Shown here: in pieces, positions 1 through 8,940 of the stretch | Position numbering within the stretch: position 1 is the stretch's first letter | Layout: each line of letters begins with the position of its first letter | DNA from: Paenibacillus lutimineralis | Lineage (GTDB): Bacteria; Bacillota; Bacilli; Paenibacillales; Paenibacillaceae | Assembly: GCF_003991425.1 (NCBI RefSeq) | Contig: NZ_CP034346.1 | Span: 5,455,001-5,519,000, forward strand | DNA: 64,000 nt | Direction of reading: 5' to 3' | The notes under the pieces: model-generated | What the model saw: the letters and a program-made list of their open reading frames with translations, nothing else | The model's database searches: none | Told to the model about the DNA's origin: nothing | Program-made: the position numbers and the translations under genes

Positions 1-40
1 CCTCACTCAACAACTTTCTTGTCTTTCAGGGGCGAGATTT

Positions 41-70
41 AATTTATCATAGAACTGCTCAGGGAGTCAA
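41..70 (-). promoter_or_regulatory. sigma-A-like promoter reading out of the window to the left
   Basis: On the minus strand TTGACT (65-70) and TAAATT (41-46) are separated by 18 bp. The promoter sits just downstream of ygxA. In B. subtilis ygxA is followed by an rRNA operon, so this could be an rRNA operon promoter, but no rRNA sequence is inside the window. The match is seen; the rRNA link is inference. Confidence 0.3.
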
Positions 71-138
71 GCAATTTAGCATATTAAATTTATTGGAAAA
101 ATATCACACTAGAATGAGGGTAATATTCTTCTCTGAAA

Positions 139-1008
139 CTACGCCTTGTAGCGAATCTCTCTACCTTCCCCATAACCATTCGCCGCCGCTAACGTTACCT
201 CTTTTATTAGAGAATGATGTACCAGCTTACTAAGGACAAGCGGAAGATCTTCCTTCGCATGCTTCAGTTCAGGAAATTGCGACAGCTCATGGACACTCCA
301 CGTATCTTTGCGGCACTCCATCACACGCAATAGAGGCGTACAGCAATCTTCCATCTTGGATACAATCGAGAACTCATTGGTCAGTAGCAAGAGATCAATC
401 CTTTGGCTTAAGGTCTCCTTGCTATTGGTAAGCTCATGGAACAATTTATACACCACAGGGTTCAAAGAAAGCATTTGTTCCCAAGTAACGCTCTCCGGCA
501 ATACCCCCTGCTCAATCAATTCGATATTGGCATAGTGCTTCAATGCTTGCATCACGCAGTAATAAGCGTCCATGAAGTCTTTTGCTTGCTCATAATGCTT
601 GGCTTCAGTGTACATCCGCAGCATACGTGAATACTCCTTGAAGCGCCGACGGCTTCTTAAGTCCCCTTTGAATTGAATCAACTCGCCGCGAAATGCTGTG
701 AGCTCTCCTTCAACATCCCAGATCACACCCCCCTGCAAGAAGCAGCGCAGAATATCTGGATTATCCCCGGAGACAAGAGAACGCAGCAAGTAGCTCTTCC
801 CTACCTGCAGCAATTGATAACGTACATCCCGGTTGATAAAATGTTCTATCCTGACGTCATCCTCCAGGTCATGACAGACAGCTATGATCAGTAAATCATA
901 ATCATTCGGCAATGGGGAATGACGTTCCCCTCCTTGACGATAGACTATTGCTCCAATTGCCCCAGGGCAACGATCTGTATCTGGAAAAGAGAAAATGGTC
1001 GGCTCCAC
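139..1008 (-). CDS. ygxA: nucleotidyltransferase-like protein, YgxA family
   Basis: A 289-residue cytoplasmic protein that resembles B. subtilis YgxA in length and context. The family has an N-terminal nucleotidyltransferase-like fold followed by helical segments; the early DYDLLIIAV stretch (about residues 37-45) would be the fold's core. No reaction is established for the family. It starts at GTG after a GGAGG motif 5 bp upstream. The neighbour order perR - ygzB - ygxA matches B. subtilis, which is the strongest support for the name. It has its own predicted promoter at 1044-1072. Confidence 0.7.
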   Translation of the reverse strand: MEPTIFSFPDTDRCPGAIGAIVYRQGGERHSPLPNDYDLLIIAVCHDLEDDVRIEHFINRDVRYQLLQVGKSYLLRSLVSGDNPDILRCFLQGGVIWDVEGELTAFRGELIQFKGDLRSRRRFKEYSRMLRMYTEAKHYEQAKDFMDAYYCVMQALKHYANIELIEQGVLPESVTWEQMLSLNPVVYKLFHELTNSKETLSQRIDLLLLTNEFSIVSKMEDCCTPLLRVMECRKDTWSVHELSQFPELKHAKEDLPLVLSKLVHHSLIKEVTLAAANGYGEGREIRYKA

Positions 1009-1043
1009 AGTAACCTCCTACCTTGGCGTATCCTTGCCAATTC

Positions 1044-1072
1044 GATATAATATAGTTCTACACCACATTCAA
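1044..1072 (-). promoter_or_regulatory. predicted sigma-A promoter of ygxA
   Basis: TTGAAT (1067-1072) and TATATC (1044-1049) on the minus strand, spaced 17 bp, about 36 bp upstream of the ygxA GTG start. Confidence 0.5.
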
Positions 1073-1086
1073 GTTTCCTCCTTGCA

Positions 1087-1420
1087 AGGTTGTTCAAAAA
1101 GTTCGCTTTTGATAAGAAAACCGATCGAAGTCATTCAGGGATGAGCGACCGCGATCCTAAGGTAGGTTTTCTTGCGATATAGAATTTCATCAGCTACGCT
1201 GATAACTTATAAATTCTATATCTAACACGAAGTAACATTGAATGCTTATTCGACATCGAATCTTGAATTCAGCCGGTTCTAAGCATATGCTTACGAAGTC
1301 ATGTTTCCTACGGAAACATCTCAGGTGCTCGCGTACACAAAACGTACGCTCCGCTCATCAAACCCTAGCTTCATCCAATCTTCTCGATGGTGAAAACGAC
1401 ACTTTTTGAACACGCACTTA
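1087..1420 (+). repeat. palindromic interspersed element, long copy A
   Basis: Fills most of the 482-bp gap between the divergent ygxA and ygzB. It begins with GTTCAAAAAGT and ends with ACTTTTTGAAC followed by ACGCACTTA. Inside are hairpin modules: AAGAAAACC pairing with GGTTTTCTT, GATATAGAATTT pairing with AAATTCTATATC, AAGCATATGCTT, and ATGTTTCC pairing with GGAAACAT. The central ATTCGACATCGAAT core is shared with the copies near 4.4, 6.7, 22.4, 41.8 and 60.1 kb. No ORF of useful size is present. Confidence 0.85.
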
Positions 1421-1490
1421 TGGGGATTGCGTCATTTAGTTCTTTCATTTATATAGTTCAAATTTAAAATAAGAATAGAGGTTGCTGCTA

Positions 1491-1868
1491 ATGTTCTTCA
1501 AATCCAGCAAAATCAACGAATTCCGTTTATGGGGCCTACTTCTGACAATGTTCGGAATGGGACTTATGGTGCTAGGTACAGCCGGCATCGTCTTCTGGGG
1601 CCAATCCGGCAAGATTATCGCCGGTATAGGCCTTGCCATCGGACTGATCGCTATGCTAGCCAGTCTGGCGGTTTATTTCTGGGCCGGAATGCTCTCGACC
1701 TCCGCAGTACAGTTAGAATGCCCCGAATGCCATAAATTAACGAAAATGCTTGGCAAGACTGACCGCTGCATGTTCTGTAAGACCATTCTGACTCGCGATC
1801 CTGAGCAGGCGACAATTACTGCTGAAGAACTGGAACAGCAAGCTGCAGCATCCACCATGAATGAATAG
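1491..1868 (+). CDS. ygzB: UPF0295 family membrane protein YgzB
   Basis: A 125-residue protein of the YgzB/UPF0295 family, function unknown. Two hydrophobic segments occupy roughly residues 15-40 and 45-70. A C-terminal cytosolic zinc-ribbon-like part follows with CPECHK and CMFCK motifs. The ATG at 1491 is chosen over an in-frame TTG at 1482 because an AGAGGT motif lies at proper distance. It is one of the few plus-strand genes and has long repeat A directly upstream. A bidirectional hairpin terminator follows. The C-terminal tail is acidic and alanine-rich. Confidence 0.75.
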   Translation: MFFKSSKINEFRLWGLLLTMFGMGLMVLGTAGIVFWGQSGKIIAGIGLAIGLIAMLASLAVYFWAGMLSTSAVQLECPECHKLTKMLGKTDRCMFCKTILTRDPEQATITAEELEQQAAASTMNE

Positions 1869-1902
1869 ACGCCAACGAGAACATACATAACATTCGCATA
1901 AA

Positions 1903-1948
1903 AAAAGGACCATCATTTTCGCGCTCAAGCGGAATAGATGGTCCTTTT
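1903..1948. terminator. bidirectional terminator between ygzB and the GH18 gene
   Basis: AAAAGGACCATC pairs with GATGGTCCTTTT around a 22-bp loop region. A and T runs on the two flanks suit both convergent genes. Confidence 0.75.
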
Positions 1949-2006
1949 GCATTCTTTTAGCTTATTTATAACAGGTTTGCAGACCTCGGATTTGCCTTGG
2001 TCCAGA

Positions 2007-3749
2007 TTATTTCGCCTGCGTTACTTCTTTCAAGGTCTCCCAGGCCTTGTCCGAAGCAAAGCTGCGATTCCAGGAAGCGACTCCCCCCAGCTTGAGAGAC
2101 TTGATGAGATCCACCCTCGCCTTCAATGATACTTCATCCTCAAGCCATATCCGATAGCGTACCTGATCTTCCGTATACTCTACATAGTTCTGTCCTGCTT
2201 CCTCCGAGAATACAGGCTTCAGCTTCTTCTCCTCAATGATCTTCTGAGCCTTGGTCATACCAATCGCCTTCGACTTCACTTCTACCTTGCCATCCTTCTC
2301 TGTCTCCGACCATACCCGAGTGTACAGCGGTACAGCAAGGATCATCTTCTCAGGCGGTACATTATCCTCATCGAGAATCCGACTGGCCGATGATGCTGCC
2401 CACGGTAGTGAAGCTACGGAGCCTGCTACAGGGCTCGCCGCCCAATGCTCGTCGTATGCCATCAGAATTAGATAGTCTACAATCTCACCAAGCGATTTGC
2501 GATCCAGGAACGCGGACCACATCTCACTGTTCGATTTTGGCGTTACATCGATCGAGACGACAAGACCATATTCTTGGGCAAGTGGGCGCAGCTCCCTCAT
2601 AAATTGAGTCAGGTTGTCTCCATCCTTAGTATACACATTCTCATAATCGATATTTATTCCATCAAGATCATACAATTTTGCATAATGCAGCATTTGCAGA
2701 ATCGTCGTCATCCGATTTTCAAAGCTGGCTAACGCTCCCGAGGTCAAATCTGGATCAAAGCTATTATTGAACAAGCCCCATACTTGCATGCCTCGCCCAT
2801 GAGCCCATTTTACATAGTTGATATCCGCTTTGCTCTTCACGTTGCCTTCGTCATCGGTCAACGAGAACCAGGTTGGGCTGACAACGTTTACTCCAGGCAG
2901 TTCTCCGATATTCGCTGTCTTAGGTGCAACCTCATAGACTGCTTCCCAGGTCAGGTTCACCGCTTTGGACTTCCATTTCTGCTTGGCAGGCGACAATTCC
3001 TCCACTGCCTTCGGGATATCGATCGACTCACCAATCTCTACATGCTTGGCCTGCAAATAACCCGTGTATCCATTATCCAATTGCACATGGTACCAGTCGT
3101 CCACATCGCCCAATATACGAAACTTCGTACCTGGTTTCACGTCTGCCACGATTGGTTTATGAATGTTCGGCTCTACCCGCAGAGGGTATTTCAAGCTTTC
3201 CTTCTTCTTGCCAGGTTCTGACACCTCACCCTTCTGAACGTTCTCCCCAGCCGTATACAGCAGAACTGCTCCGGAGGCCATATCTTCGTGAATCTCTATG
3301 CCATATAGTTCCTTAAGCAAATGAACAGGTAAATACAGCACTCCATCCTTCTCTTCCGGTGAGAACAGCAGCTTCATCGGTTTATTGTTAATCTTCGCTG
3401 TCTTCTCATCTGTCTTCAGAAAGACCAGCTTCTTAGGCGTCGTCAAAATAACTAACTTGTTCTCTTCTTCATAGCGGATATGCGGGTCGATCACTTCTTG
3501 TATTACGGGTAAAGGAAGCTTGAGCGAATCCTCCGAGCCTAGAGCAGAATAATCCATAATAGCTCCATCATAGAAGATAGGTTTATCAAATTTCCCCTTC
3601 CAATCCGGGTCGACATGCTGACGATTCGGTAGAAATTGCGAAGAGACTAAATAACCGCCAATAATAATGAGAATGAGTCCAAATAGCCATTTAACGCCAC
3701 GTCTCTTTCGTCTTCTGCTTCCGTAATATGCGCTTCTTGTGCTCTTCAA
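2007..3749 (-). CDS. membrane-anchored glycoside hydrolase family 18 protein with SH3 and stalk domains
   Basis: A 580-residue enzyme likely to act on peptidoglycan or other amino-sugar polymers outside the membrane. In order: a basic N-terminus, one membrane anchor (residues about 18-40), a copper-amine-oxidase-N-like stalk region (about 85-170), a bacterial SH3 domain (about 186-245) and a GH18 barrel (about 250-575). The GH18 signature DGINIDYEN near residue 365 supplies the catalytic glutamate. The start is TTG at 3749, eight bases after a perfect GGAGGT; no better ATG is nearby. Family relatives include spore-cortex and germination hydrolases (YaaH/YdhD type). Substrate is inference. Confidence 0.8.
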   Translation of the reverse strand: MKSTRSAYYGSRRRKRRGVKWLFGLILIIIGGYLVSSQFLPNRQHVDPDWKGKFDKPIFYDGAIMDYSALGSEDSLKLPLPVIQEVIDPHIRYEEENKLVILTTPKKLVFLKTDEKTAKINNKPMKLLFSPEEKDGVLYLPVHLLKELYGIEIHEDMASGAVLLYTAGENVQKGEVSEPGKKKESLKYPLRVEPNIHKPIVADVKPGTKFRILGDVDDWYHVQLDNGYTGYLQAKHVEIGESIDIPKAVEELSPAKQKWKSKAVNLTWEAVYEVAPKTANIGELPGVNVVSPTWFSLTDDEGNVKSKADINYVKWAHGRGMQVWGLFNNSFDPDLTSGALASFENRMTTILQMLHYAKLYDLDGINIDYENVYTKDGDNLTQFMRELRPLAQEYGLVVSIDVTPKSNSEMWSAFLDRKSLGEIVDYLILMAYDEHWAASPVAGSVASLPWAASSASRILDEDNVPPEKMILAVPLYTRVWSETEKDGKVEVKSKAIGMTKAQKIIEEKKLKPVFSEEAGQNYVEYTEDQVRYRIWLEDEVSLKARVDLIKSLKLGGVASWNRSFASDKAWETLKEVTQAK

Positions 3750-3775
3750 ATAATTGTACCTCCGTTACGTTAATA

Positions 3776-3810
3776 GTCCGTGTTCAAAAGTACGGTTTGC
3801 AGCCCCGAAC
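3776..3810 (-). repeat. end fragment of the palindromic element
   Basis: GTGTTCAAAAGTACGG followed by TTGCAGCCCCGA closely matches one end of the interspersed element (GTGTTCAAAAAGTACGG, then TTTTCAGCACCGA). No core or opposite end is present here. Confidence 0.6.
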
Positions 3811-3819
3811 CTCTAATAA

Positions 3820-3859
3820 AATAAAAACGTGAAGGATTCCCGAAGGTACCCTGCACGTT
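3820..3859 (-). terminator. terminator of perR
   Basis: On the minus strand an AACGTG arm pairs with CACGTT around a loop containing an AGG/CCT extension. TTATTTTATT follows. It lies 20 bp after the perR stop. Confidence 0.6.
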
Positions 3860-3878
3860 CTCTCAAACATCAGGAAAA

Positions 3879-4307
3879 TCAATGATTACGACGGCAATCC
3901 TTGCACACGCCGTATAGCTCCAATCGGTGCCCATGTACTTCAAAACCGGTTACCTCTTCGGCCTTACGTTCTACCTCGTCCAGCGAAGGGTAAGTGAAAT
4001 CTTCGATTTTTCCGCATTTTTCACAAATAATATGATAATGATTCGAAACATCGGCATCGAAACGGCTTGAGCTATCGCCATACGTCAGCTCTCTGACCAA
4101 GCCAGCCTCAATGAACATTTTTAGGTTGTTATATACCGTAGCCACGCTCATATTCGGAAAACGCGGCTCCAGTGCTCGGTAAATCTCATCCGCGGTCGGA
4201 TGTCCCATCGTATCCATAAGATAGCTAAGGATGGCATGACGTTGCGGCGTTATGCGGACACCATTCATTTTCAGTTGTTCTAACGCATGTTGAACGCGCG
4301 AAGCCAT
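3879..4307 (-). CDS. perR: peroxide-responsive repressor PerR, Fur family
   Basis: DNA-binding metal-dependent repressor that senses hydrogen peroxide by metal-catalysed histidine oxidation and controls peroxide defence and iron efflux genes. The 142-residue form starting at ATG 4307 has H36, D84, H90, H92 and D103, each one position before the B. subtilis regulatory ligands. The zinc cysteines C95, C98, C135 and C138 are likewise shifted by one. The aspartate at the D104-equivalent site supports PerR rather than Fur. A longer GTG start at 4316 is rejected because that GTG is part of the AGGCGGTG ribosome binding site. A strong promoter lies at 4358-4387. Confidence 0.93.
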   Translation of the reverse strand: MASRVQHALEQLKMNGVRITPQRHAILSYLMDTMGHPTADEIYRALEPRFPNMSVATVYNNLKMFIEAGLVRELTYGDSSSRFDADVSNHYHIICEKCGKIEDFTYPSLDEVERKAEEVTGFEVHGHRLELYGVCKDCRRNH

Positions 4308-4357
4308 TATGTCCACCGCCTTTTTGATAGTGCAGAAGAACTAACCCCTGCAATGTT

Positions 4358-4387
4358 ATTGTACGGTTAGGTTAAAACGTTTGTCAA
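4358..4387 (-). promoter_or_regulatory. predicted sigma-A promoter of perR
   Basis: TTGACA (4382-4387) and TACAAT (4358-4363) on the minus strand, spacer 18 bp. Palindromic element copy B begins about 9 bp further upstream. I see no convincing PerR box around it. Confidence 0.65.
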
Positions 4388-4395
4388 CGCAACTT

Positions 4396-4580
4396 TAAAT
4401 GTAGTTCAAAAAGTCAGCTTTTGATCACGAAGTAACACTGAGAGCTTATTCGACATCGAATCTTGAATTCACCCGGGCCTTCCGGTGCTCACGTAAAAAC
4501 TACGTACGCTCCGCTCCTCACTCCCTAGCTTCATCCAACCTTCTCGGTGCTGAAAACCGGCCTTTTTGAACACTCACTTT
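4396..4580 (+). repeat. palindromic interspersed element, short copy B
   Basis: Runs from GTTCAAAAAGTC, CTTTTGATCACGAAG, the ATTCGACATCGAAT core and the ACGTACGCTCCGCTCCTCA stretch to GCTGAAAACCGG and CTTTTTGAAC. It is about 185 bp and lacks the two extra hairpin modules found in copies A, G and K. Both flanks read TTTAAATG. Confidence 0.85.
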
Positions 4581-4613
4581 AAATGTAGCTCAAAAAGTAG
4601 ACTTTTGATGATT
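4581..4613 (+). repeat. second left-end fragment of the palindromic element
   Basis: AAATGTAGCTCAAAAAGTAG then ACTTTTGATGATT repeats the left end of copy B directly after it. It stops 5 bp before the stop codon of the DUF4097 gene. It looks like a truncated tandem copy. Confidence 0.65.
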
Positions 4614-4618
4614 CCGCG

Positions 4619-6439
4619 TTAACGTCTATTCACAATTAAGTCACTATTGCCCTCGACTTGAATTTCATGATCGCCATTCCCGGAAATGCCAGAAATTTCT
4701 TTACCATTTATGGTAAACGGAAGGTTGCTCGTAATATTCCCATATCCACTCGAGCCCATGATCATATAATCACCGATTTCCGGTAGCGCCAGGTTGATTT
4801 CTCCTACAGCGCTGTATACATTCCAATCTCCGCCGACAACTGACGAGGATACTTGAATCCTGCCATTAAGCGATTCCGCCTTAAGCTCCTCTGGAACAGC
4901 GTCAACCTGGATATTTCCGTTCTTGGTCGTAACGTTGATGTTCCCCTGCGAGTTCACCAGCGAAATATTGCCGACCAGTGTGGATAGCGCCGCATCTCCG
5001 GCAATCCCCTTAGCCTTGATATTACCGCCCTGCGTATCCACTTGCGCGTTGCCGAATATCCGATACAGCTCTGCGTTACCGTTCAAGGTTCTTGCCGAGA
5101 CCTCACCGACGATATCCCAGAACTTGAAGTTACCACCTCCGGTCTGCAGCTTGAATTGATTCATCGCCTGCAGGCCAGTTAAGGTAATAGATCCGCTAGT
5201 CGTACTAACATCGAGATCAAGGAAGCGGTTCTGCGGAACAATCAGCGTTATATTCACACGAGGGTGGCGTCTGCCGCTCTCGCCATAGGTATGATCCTTC
5301 ACCGAAAGATCTAATATCTTGCCTTCACCCACAACAACAGAAGTTTCCTCGGCAATGTCCCTCGCCTCTTCCTCGGGAACTTGGTCGATCCATACCGTGG
5401 ATTTAATGATTACCTCATTAATCTCCGCGCTCTTGACATCGATATCACCATTTATCCCGTTCACTACAATCTTTCCGGTGTCCAGATCAATTGGAATCTC
5501 TACAGCTGACTTATCCGTCCTGTACCCTTCTTCCCCGCTGAACTCAGCGCCTGCTGAAGCAAGATCAAGGCTGACCCGGTTCCATAAATGCATATAATGA
5601 TCCTGCTGTGTAATGGCGAATACCGAAACGCCGATGCATAACGACAAGAGCAGCCCTTTGAAGTCGATACGCAGTCTACGGATCGGTCTGCATACCTTCC
5701 TCCGGTTCCAGACCATCGCTAGCATAAGCTCCAATCCACCAAGTACCAGCAACAGAGGCCACCATTTAAGCAATAAGAGCATATAATCCTGTCCGCTTCT
5801 AACATCGATCCACATGAGTATAGCAACTGCAATCAGTAATACTGAAGCCGTAAGCCGACCTGCCCGTAATATATGTCGCCTGCCCTCCATGACAATCCAG
5901 ATGAGTCCCGTGAGCATCATAGCTACTGATACACCGTAGCTGCCATAATTCTGAATTAGTCCTTCCAGCCAGGCTGGCTTCATGCGCAATATAAAAGCGA
6001 TAATCCCACCACTGATTAGAATGATCCCGGTTAATGCACCTACCTCCGAACCCAATGGGTCCACTGCTTCAACCTGCTCCGCTGTTCCACTCTCTTCGCC
6101 CCGTTTCAAGCTGGCGTTGACAGCATCTGTTGTCTGAAGAACATCATAGATGCTATAGAAATATACAACAGTCACTAGCAAGCCAAGTACGAGTAACAAC
6201 GGTACATTGATTCTCATATGAGCCGAAGAGAAGTACACAAGCAGCGCCAAATCGATAAGAAAAACATCTATAAAAAGACTGCCTTTTATGAATTTTTGCA
6301 AATATAAATGACCAAATCCCGGGAAAAGCGTAGAGAGCAGACAAGCAATGAATTTCCTTTTGCGGCGCCTTGGTTTGTAGCCAGCCTTATGCTTCTGCTT
6401 AAGCTCTTCCGGGCTTATCAACGAATTTGAGGGTTCCAT
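4619..6439 (-). CDS. membrane protein with LiaI/LiaF-like helices and DUF4097 beta-repeat domain
   Basis: A 606-residue protein with a basic N-terminus and membrane helices in two clusters (about residues 28-90 and 130-270). A long C-terminal beta-strand repeat domain of the DUF4097 type follows (about 310-600), with recurring G-x-I/V-x-V-x-x-x-G-x-I turns. The membrane part resembles LiaI/LiaF-like modules; the beta part resembles putative adhesin domains. This architecture is common in Firmicute envelope-stress loci, but no LiaRS-type two-component genes are adjacent. The ATG at 6439 follows GGGAGGAGATGG. Role in envelope sensing is inference. Confidence 0.7.
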   Translation of the reverse strand: MEPSNSLISPEELKQKHKAGYKPRRRKRKFIACLLSTLFPGFGHLYLQKFIKGSLFIDVFLIDLALLVYFSSAHMRINVPLLLVLGLLVTVVYFYSIYDVLQTTDAVNASLKRGEESGTAEQVEAVDPLGSEVGALTGIILISGGIIAFILRMKPAWLEGLIQNYGSYGVSVAMMLTGLIWIVMEGRRHILRAGRLTASVLLIAVAILMWIDVRSGQDYMLLLLKWWPLLLVLGGLELMLAMVWNRRKVCRPIRRLRIDFKGLLLSLCIGVSVFAITQQDHYMHLWNRVSLDLASAGAEFSGEEGYRTDKSAVEIPIDLDTGKIVVNGINGDIDVKSAEINEVIIKSTVWIDQVPEEEARDIAEETSVVVGEGKILDLSVKDHTYGESGRRHPRVNITLIVPQNRFLDLDVSTTSGSITLTGLQAMNQFKLQTGGGNFKFWDIVGEVSARTLNGNAELYRIFGNAQVDTQGGNIKAKGIAGDAALSTLVGNISLVNSQGNINVTTKNGNIQVDAVPEELKAESLNGRIQVSSSVVGGDWNVYSAVGEINLALPEIGDYMIMGSSGYGNITSNLPFTINGKEISGISGNGDHEIQVEGNSDLIVNRR

Positions 6440-6533
6440 TTACACCATCTCCTCCCCTCTTGACTTATTGTAACCGAAAATAGGCCTCTTTGTAATTTAT
6501 AATAATTTCTCTTTTCAAGAAACGCTCTCCTAA

Positions 6534-6584
6534 TTTAAAAAATAGCACTCCCTATCCGCCTGACGGCAGATAAGTGTGCTATTT
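6534..6584 (-). terminator. terminator-like hairpin upstream of the DUF4097 gene
   Basis: AATAGCAC pairs with GTGCTATT with additional GATAG/TTATC and GCC/GGC pairing. The minus strand then runs into TTTTTTAAATT. It would end transcription coming from the GNAT gene through repeat C. Confidence 0.65.
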
Positions 6585-6610
6585 GCGGACTCTTTGAACT
6601 ACGTCTTTAA

Positions 6611-6795
6611 ATGCATGTTCAAAAAGTACGGTTTTCAGCACCGAGAAGGTTGAATGAAGCTAGGGACTGAGGAGCGGAGCGTACGTAGTTTGTACGTGAG
6701 CACCGTAAGGCCCGGCTGAATTCAAGATTCGATGTCGAATATGCTCTCAGTGTTACTTCGTGATCAAAAGCGGACTTTTTGAACTACATCTATAA
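6611..6795 (-). repeat. palindromic interspersed element, short copy C
   Basis: Inverse orientation to copy B and about 180 bp. On the plus strand it reads GTTCAAAAAGTACGG, TTTTCAGCACCGAGAAGG, GCGTACGTAG, the ATTCGATGTCGAAT core, TGATCAAAAGCGG and ACTTTTTGAAC. Its right edge is 13 bp from the stop of the GNAT gene. Flanks are TTTAAATG and CATCTATAAA. Confidence 0.85.
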
Positions 6796-6807
6796 AATCA
6801 TCTGTAA

Positions 6808-7287
6808 CTAGCGATGGAGATGAAATAGCGTCAGATCTACACCCGCCGTCGACCTTACTGTCTCTCCCGGCATGAAGCCAAATTTCTGGTACAAGGATAC
6901 GGCCGGAGCATTAAGCGTTCCCGCCGTAACGGAGAAATGCTGGATATTATCGTAATGATCGAGAAGATAACTAACCAAGGCAGTTCCGATGCCTTCACGC
7001 ATATGTTCTGGATGTACCATTAACCGGGTAAGGGACAGATGGACAGATGATTCTGCCCGGATTGAGATCACTCCCAGCAGCTCCCCGCCTTCCTCATTAT
7101 GTCCCGGCTCGTCCGATAAGTACCCATAGAAATCTTCCTCACTGCATCTGATTGAATCGAACGTATCACTCAGAGGCGGATATGAAGCAAGTCCTATCGC
7201 CAATGCCTCCAAACGGTAAGCCGTATGCTGTAGGCTCCATATCTGCTCCACTACGTCCGGGTCCTGAAGAGATAACAATCTGATCAC
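6808..7287 (-). CDS. GNAT family N-acetyltransferase
   Basis: Small acetyl-CoA-dependent acyltransferase; substrate unknown. The protein carries the GNAT core: a beta strand with LTRLMVHPEHMREGIGTAL (acetyl-CoA pyrophosphate-binding loop, about residues 88-106) and a later motif with NAPAVSLYQKFGF (about 128-140). The likely start is GTG at 7287, six bases after AAAGGATGG. An ATG 12 bp further upstream has no ribosome binding site of its own. It lies directly downstream of gatB, 63 bp away, so it may be read as the last gene of that operon. Palindromic element C follows it. Confidence 0.8.
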   Translation of the reverse strand: MIRLLSLQDPDVVEQIWSLQHTAYRLEALAIGLASYPPLSDTFDSIRCSEEDFYGYLSDEPGHNEEGGELLGVISIRAESSVHLSLTRLMVHPEHMREGIGTALVSYLLDHYDNIQHFSVTAGTLNAPAVSLYQKFGFMPGETVRSTAGVDLTLFHLHR

Positions 7288-7350
7288 ACGGCTTCCCATC
7301 CTTTTCGTAGCCCAAATCTGATAATTTTGATAGAGTGTTAAGCCAAGTCT

Positions 7351-8790
7351 CTATTGCTTCAACACTTCGACTAACAGCTTGTTCACAAGTCCAGGATTGG
7401 CTTTTCCTTTGCTCTGTTTCATCACTTGACCAACGAGGAAGCCGATCGCCTTCTCCTTGCCTGCCTGATAATCCTGTACAGAGGCCGGGTTATTGGCCAC
7501 AACTTCCTGCACGATGGCCAAAATTGCGCCTTCATCGCTAATTTGCACAAGACCTTGCTCCTCAACAATTTGCTGTGGGAGCTTGCCGCTCTGCAGCATC
7601 TCTTTGAAGACCGTCTTAGCGATCTTGGAACTGATCGTCCCTTTCTCAATCAGGTTGACCATTTCGCCAAGACCCTGACCTGTCAGCTTCACTGCAGCCA
7701 ATTCCAATCCGTTGCTGTTCAAATAGCCAAGCAATTCGCCCATAATCCAGTTGGATATGGATTTTGAATCAGATGTATGCTCCAGGCTGCTCTCGAACAG
7801 ATCGGCAAGTGGCTTCGAGGATGTAATAACCGCGGCATCATAATCCGGCAGACCATAGTCCTTCGTATAACGTGCCTTACGGGCATCTGGAAGCTCAGGA
7901 ATCGACGCACGTATCCGTGCCTTCCAATCTTCATCAATATACAGTTTAACCAGATCCGGATCTGGGAAGTAGCGATAATCATGAGCTTCTTCCTTACCGC
8001 GCATCGAGAATGTCTTGCCTTGGGAATCATCCCAGCGACGAGTCTCCTGTACAACTTCCCCGCCTTCGTCCAAAATCTCAGCTTGACGGTACTGCTCATA
8101 TTCCAAGCCGCGTTGTACACCGCGGAAGGAGTTCATATTCTTCAATTCGGCACGAGTCCCGAATTCCTTCTGCCCATGAGGACGAAGGCTGATGTTCGCA
8201 TCACAGCGCATCGAACCTTCTTCCATTTTTACGTCGGATACATCGCAGTACTGCATAATTGCCCGCATCTTCTCCAGATAAGCCTTCGCCTCTTCCGGCG
8301 TAGAGATTTCCGGCTCAGACACGATTTCGACGAGTGGAGTTCCGACACGGTTGAAGTCGACCAACGAAGCATAGCCGCCGTCTACATGCGTCAACTTACC
8401 CGCATCTTCTTCCAGATGAAGGCGAGTAATGCCGATGCGCTTCGTATATCCGTCCATCTCAATGTCGATATAGCCGTTCAATCCGATCGGCTGATCAAAT
8501 TGAGAGATTTGATAAGCTTTTGGTGAATCAGGATAGAAGTAGTTCTTGCGGTCGAACTTGCACACATCGCCAATTTCACAATTTAGCGCCATCGCCGCCT
8601 TCATAGCATAATCTACCGCCTGGCGGTTTAACACAGGCAGCACGCCGGGGTGTCCAAGACAGACAGGACAAGTATGGCTGTTGGGTGGTGCGCCGAATTC
8701 CGTGGAGCATCCGCAGAAAATCTTCGATTTCGTATGCAGCTCCACATGCACTTCCAGTCCGATCACCGTTTCATATTTAGATGTTGACAT
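7351..8790 (-). CDS. gatB: aspartyl/glutamyl-tRNA(Asn/Gln) amidotransferase subunit B
   Basis: Subunit B of the GatCAB complex, which converts Glu-tRNA(Gln) and/or Asp-tRNA(Asn) to the amidated forms in the cytosol. At 479 residues it has the usual family length. The N-terminal [13 protein letters not shown] motif, the [11 protein letters not shown] zinc-site region, the [17 protein letters not shown] block and the C-terminal YqeY-like tail ([15 protein letters not shown]) are all present. ATG at 8790 follows AGGAGG. It is the last gat gene, separated from gatA by 146 bp holding a shrunken palindromic element. Confidence 0.97.
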   Translation of the reverse strand: MSTSKYETVIGLEVHVELHTKSKIFCGCSTEFGAPPNSHTCPVCLGHPGVLPVLNRQAVDYAMKAAMALNCEIGDVCKFDRKNYFYPDSPKAYQISQFDQPIGLNGYIDIEMDGYTKRIGITRLHLEEDAGKLTHVDGGYASLVDFNRVGTPLVEIVSEPEISTPEEAKAYLEKMRAIMQYCDVSDVKMEEGSMRCDANISLRPHGQKEFGTRAELKNMNSFRGVQRGLEYEQYRQAEILDEGGEVVQETRRWDDSQGKTFSMRGKEEAHDYRYFPDPDLVKLYIDEDWKARIRASIPELPDARKARYTKDYGLPDYDAAVITSSKPLADLFESSLEHTSDSKSISNWIMGELLGYLNSNGLELAAVKLTGQGLGEMVNLIEKGTISSKIAKTVFKEMLQSGKLPQQIVEEQGLVQISDEGAILAIVQEVVANNPASVQDYQAGKEKAIGFLVGQVMKQSKGKANPGLVNKLLVEVLKQ

Positions 8791-8884
8791 ATCGATCCTC
8801 CTGCTAACTTTAATACTGCCTCATCGCAAGATGCGAAGGGCTGTCCCATCAACTTAAGAGCGTCTTAACAGACACCGCCCATTA

Positions 8885-8940
8885 TAGTACTTGTTTAAAA
8901 AGTCGGACTTTCAGCACCGGCTTTTTAAACTACCTCTTAT
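8885..8940 (-). repeat. palindromic element, minimal copy D
   Basis: About 55 bp: GTTTAAAAAGTCGGAC, then TTTCAGCACCGG, then CTTTTTAAAC. Both inverted ends remain but almost the whole core is gone. The right edge overlaps the gatA stop codon: TAA is followed at once by GAGGTAGTTTAAAAAG on the minus strand. Confidence 0.75.

Noticed and set aside
1087..1420. Structured small RNA gene in the long repeat copy
   Set aside because: The same sequence recurs in at least five intergenic sites in both orientations and has no clear promoter or terminator of its own, so it is treated as a repeat element.
7777..8526. 249-codon plus-strand ORF inside gatB
   Set aside because: Antisense shadow of the intact, strongly conserved gatB; no family features or ribosome binding site.
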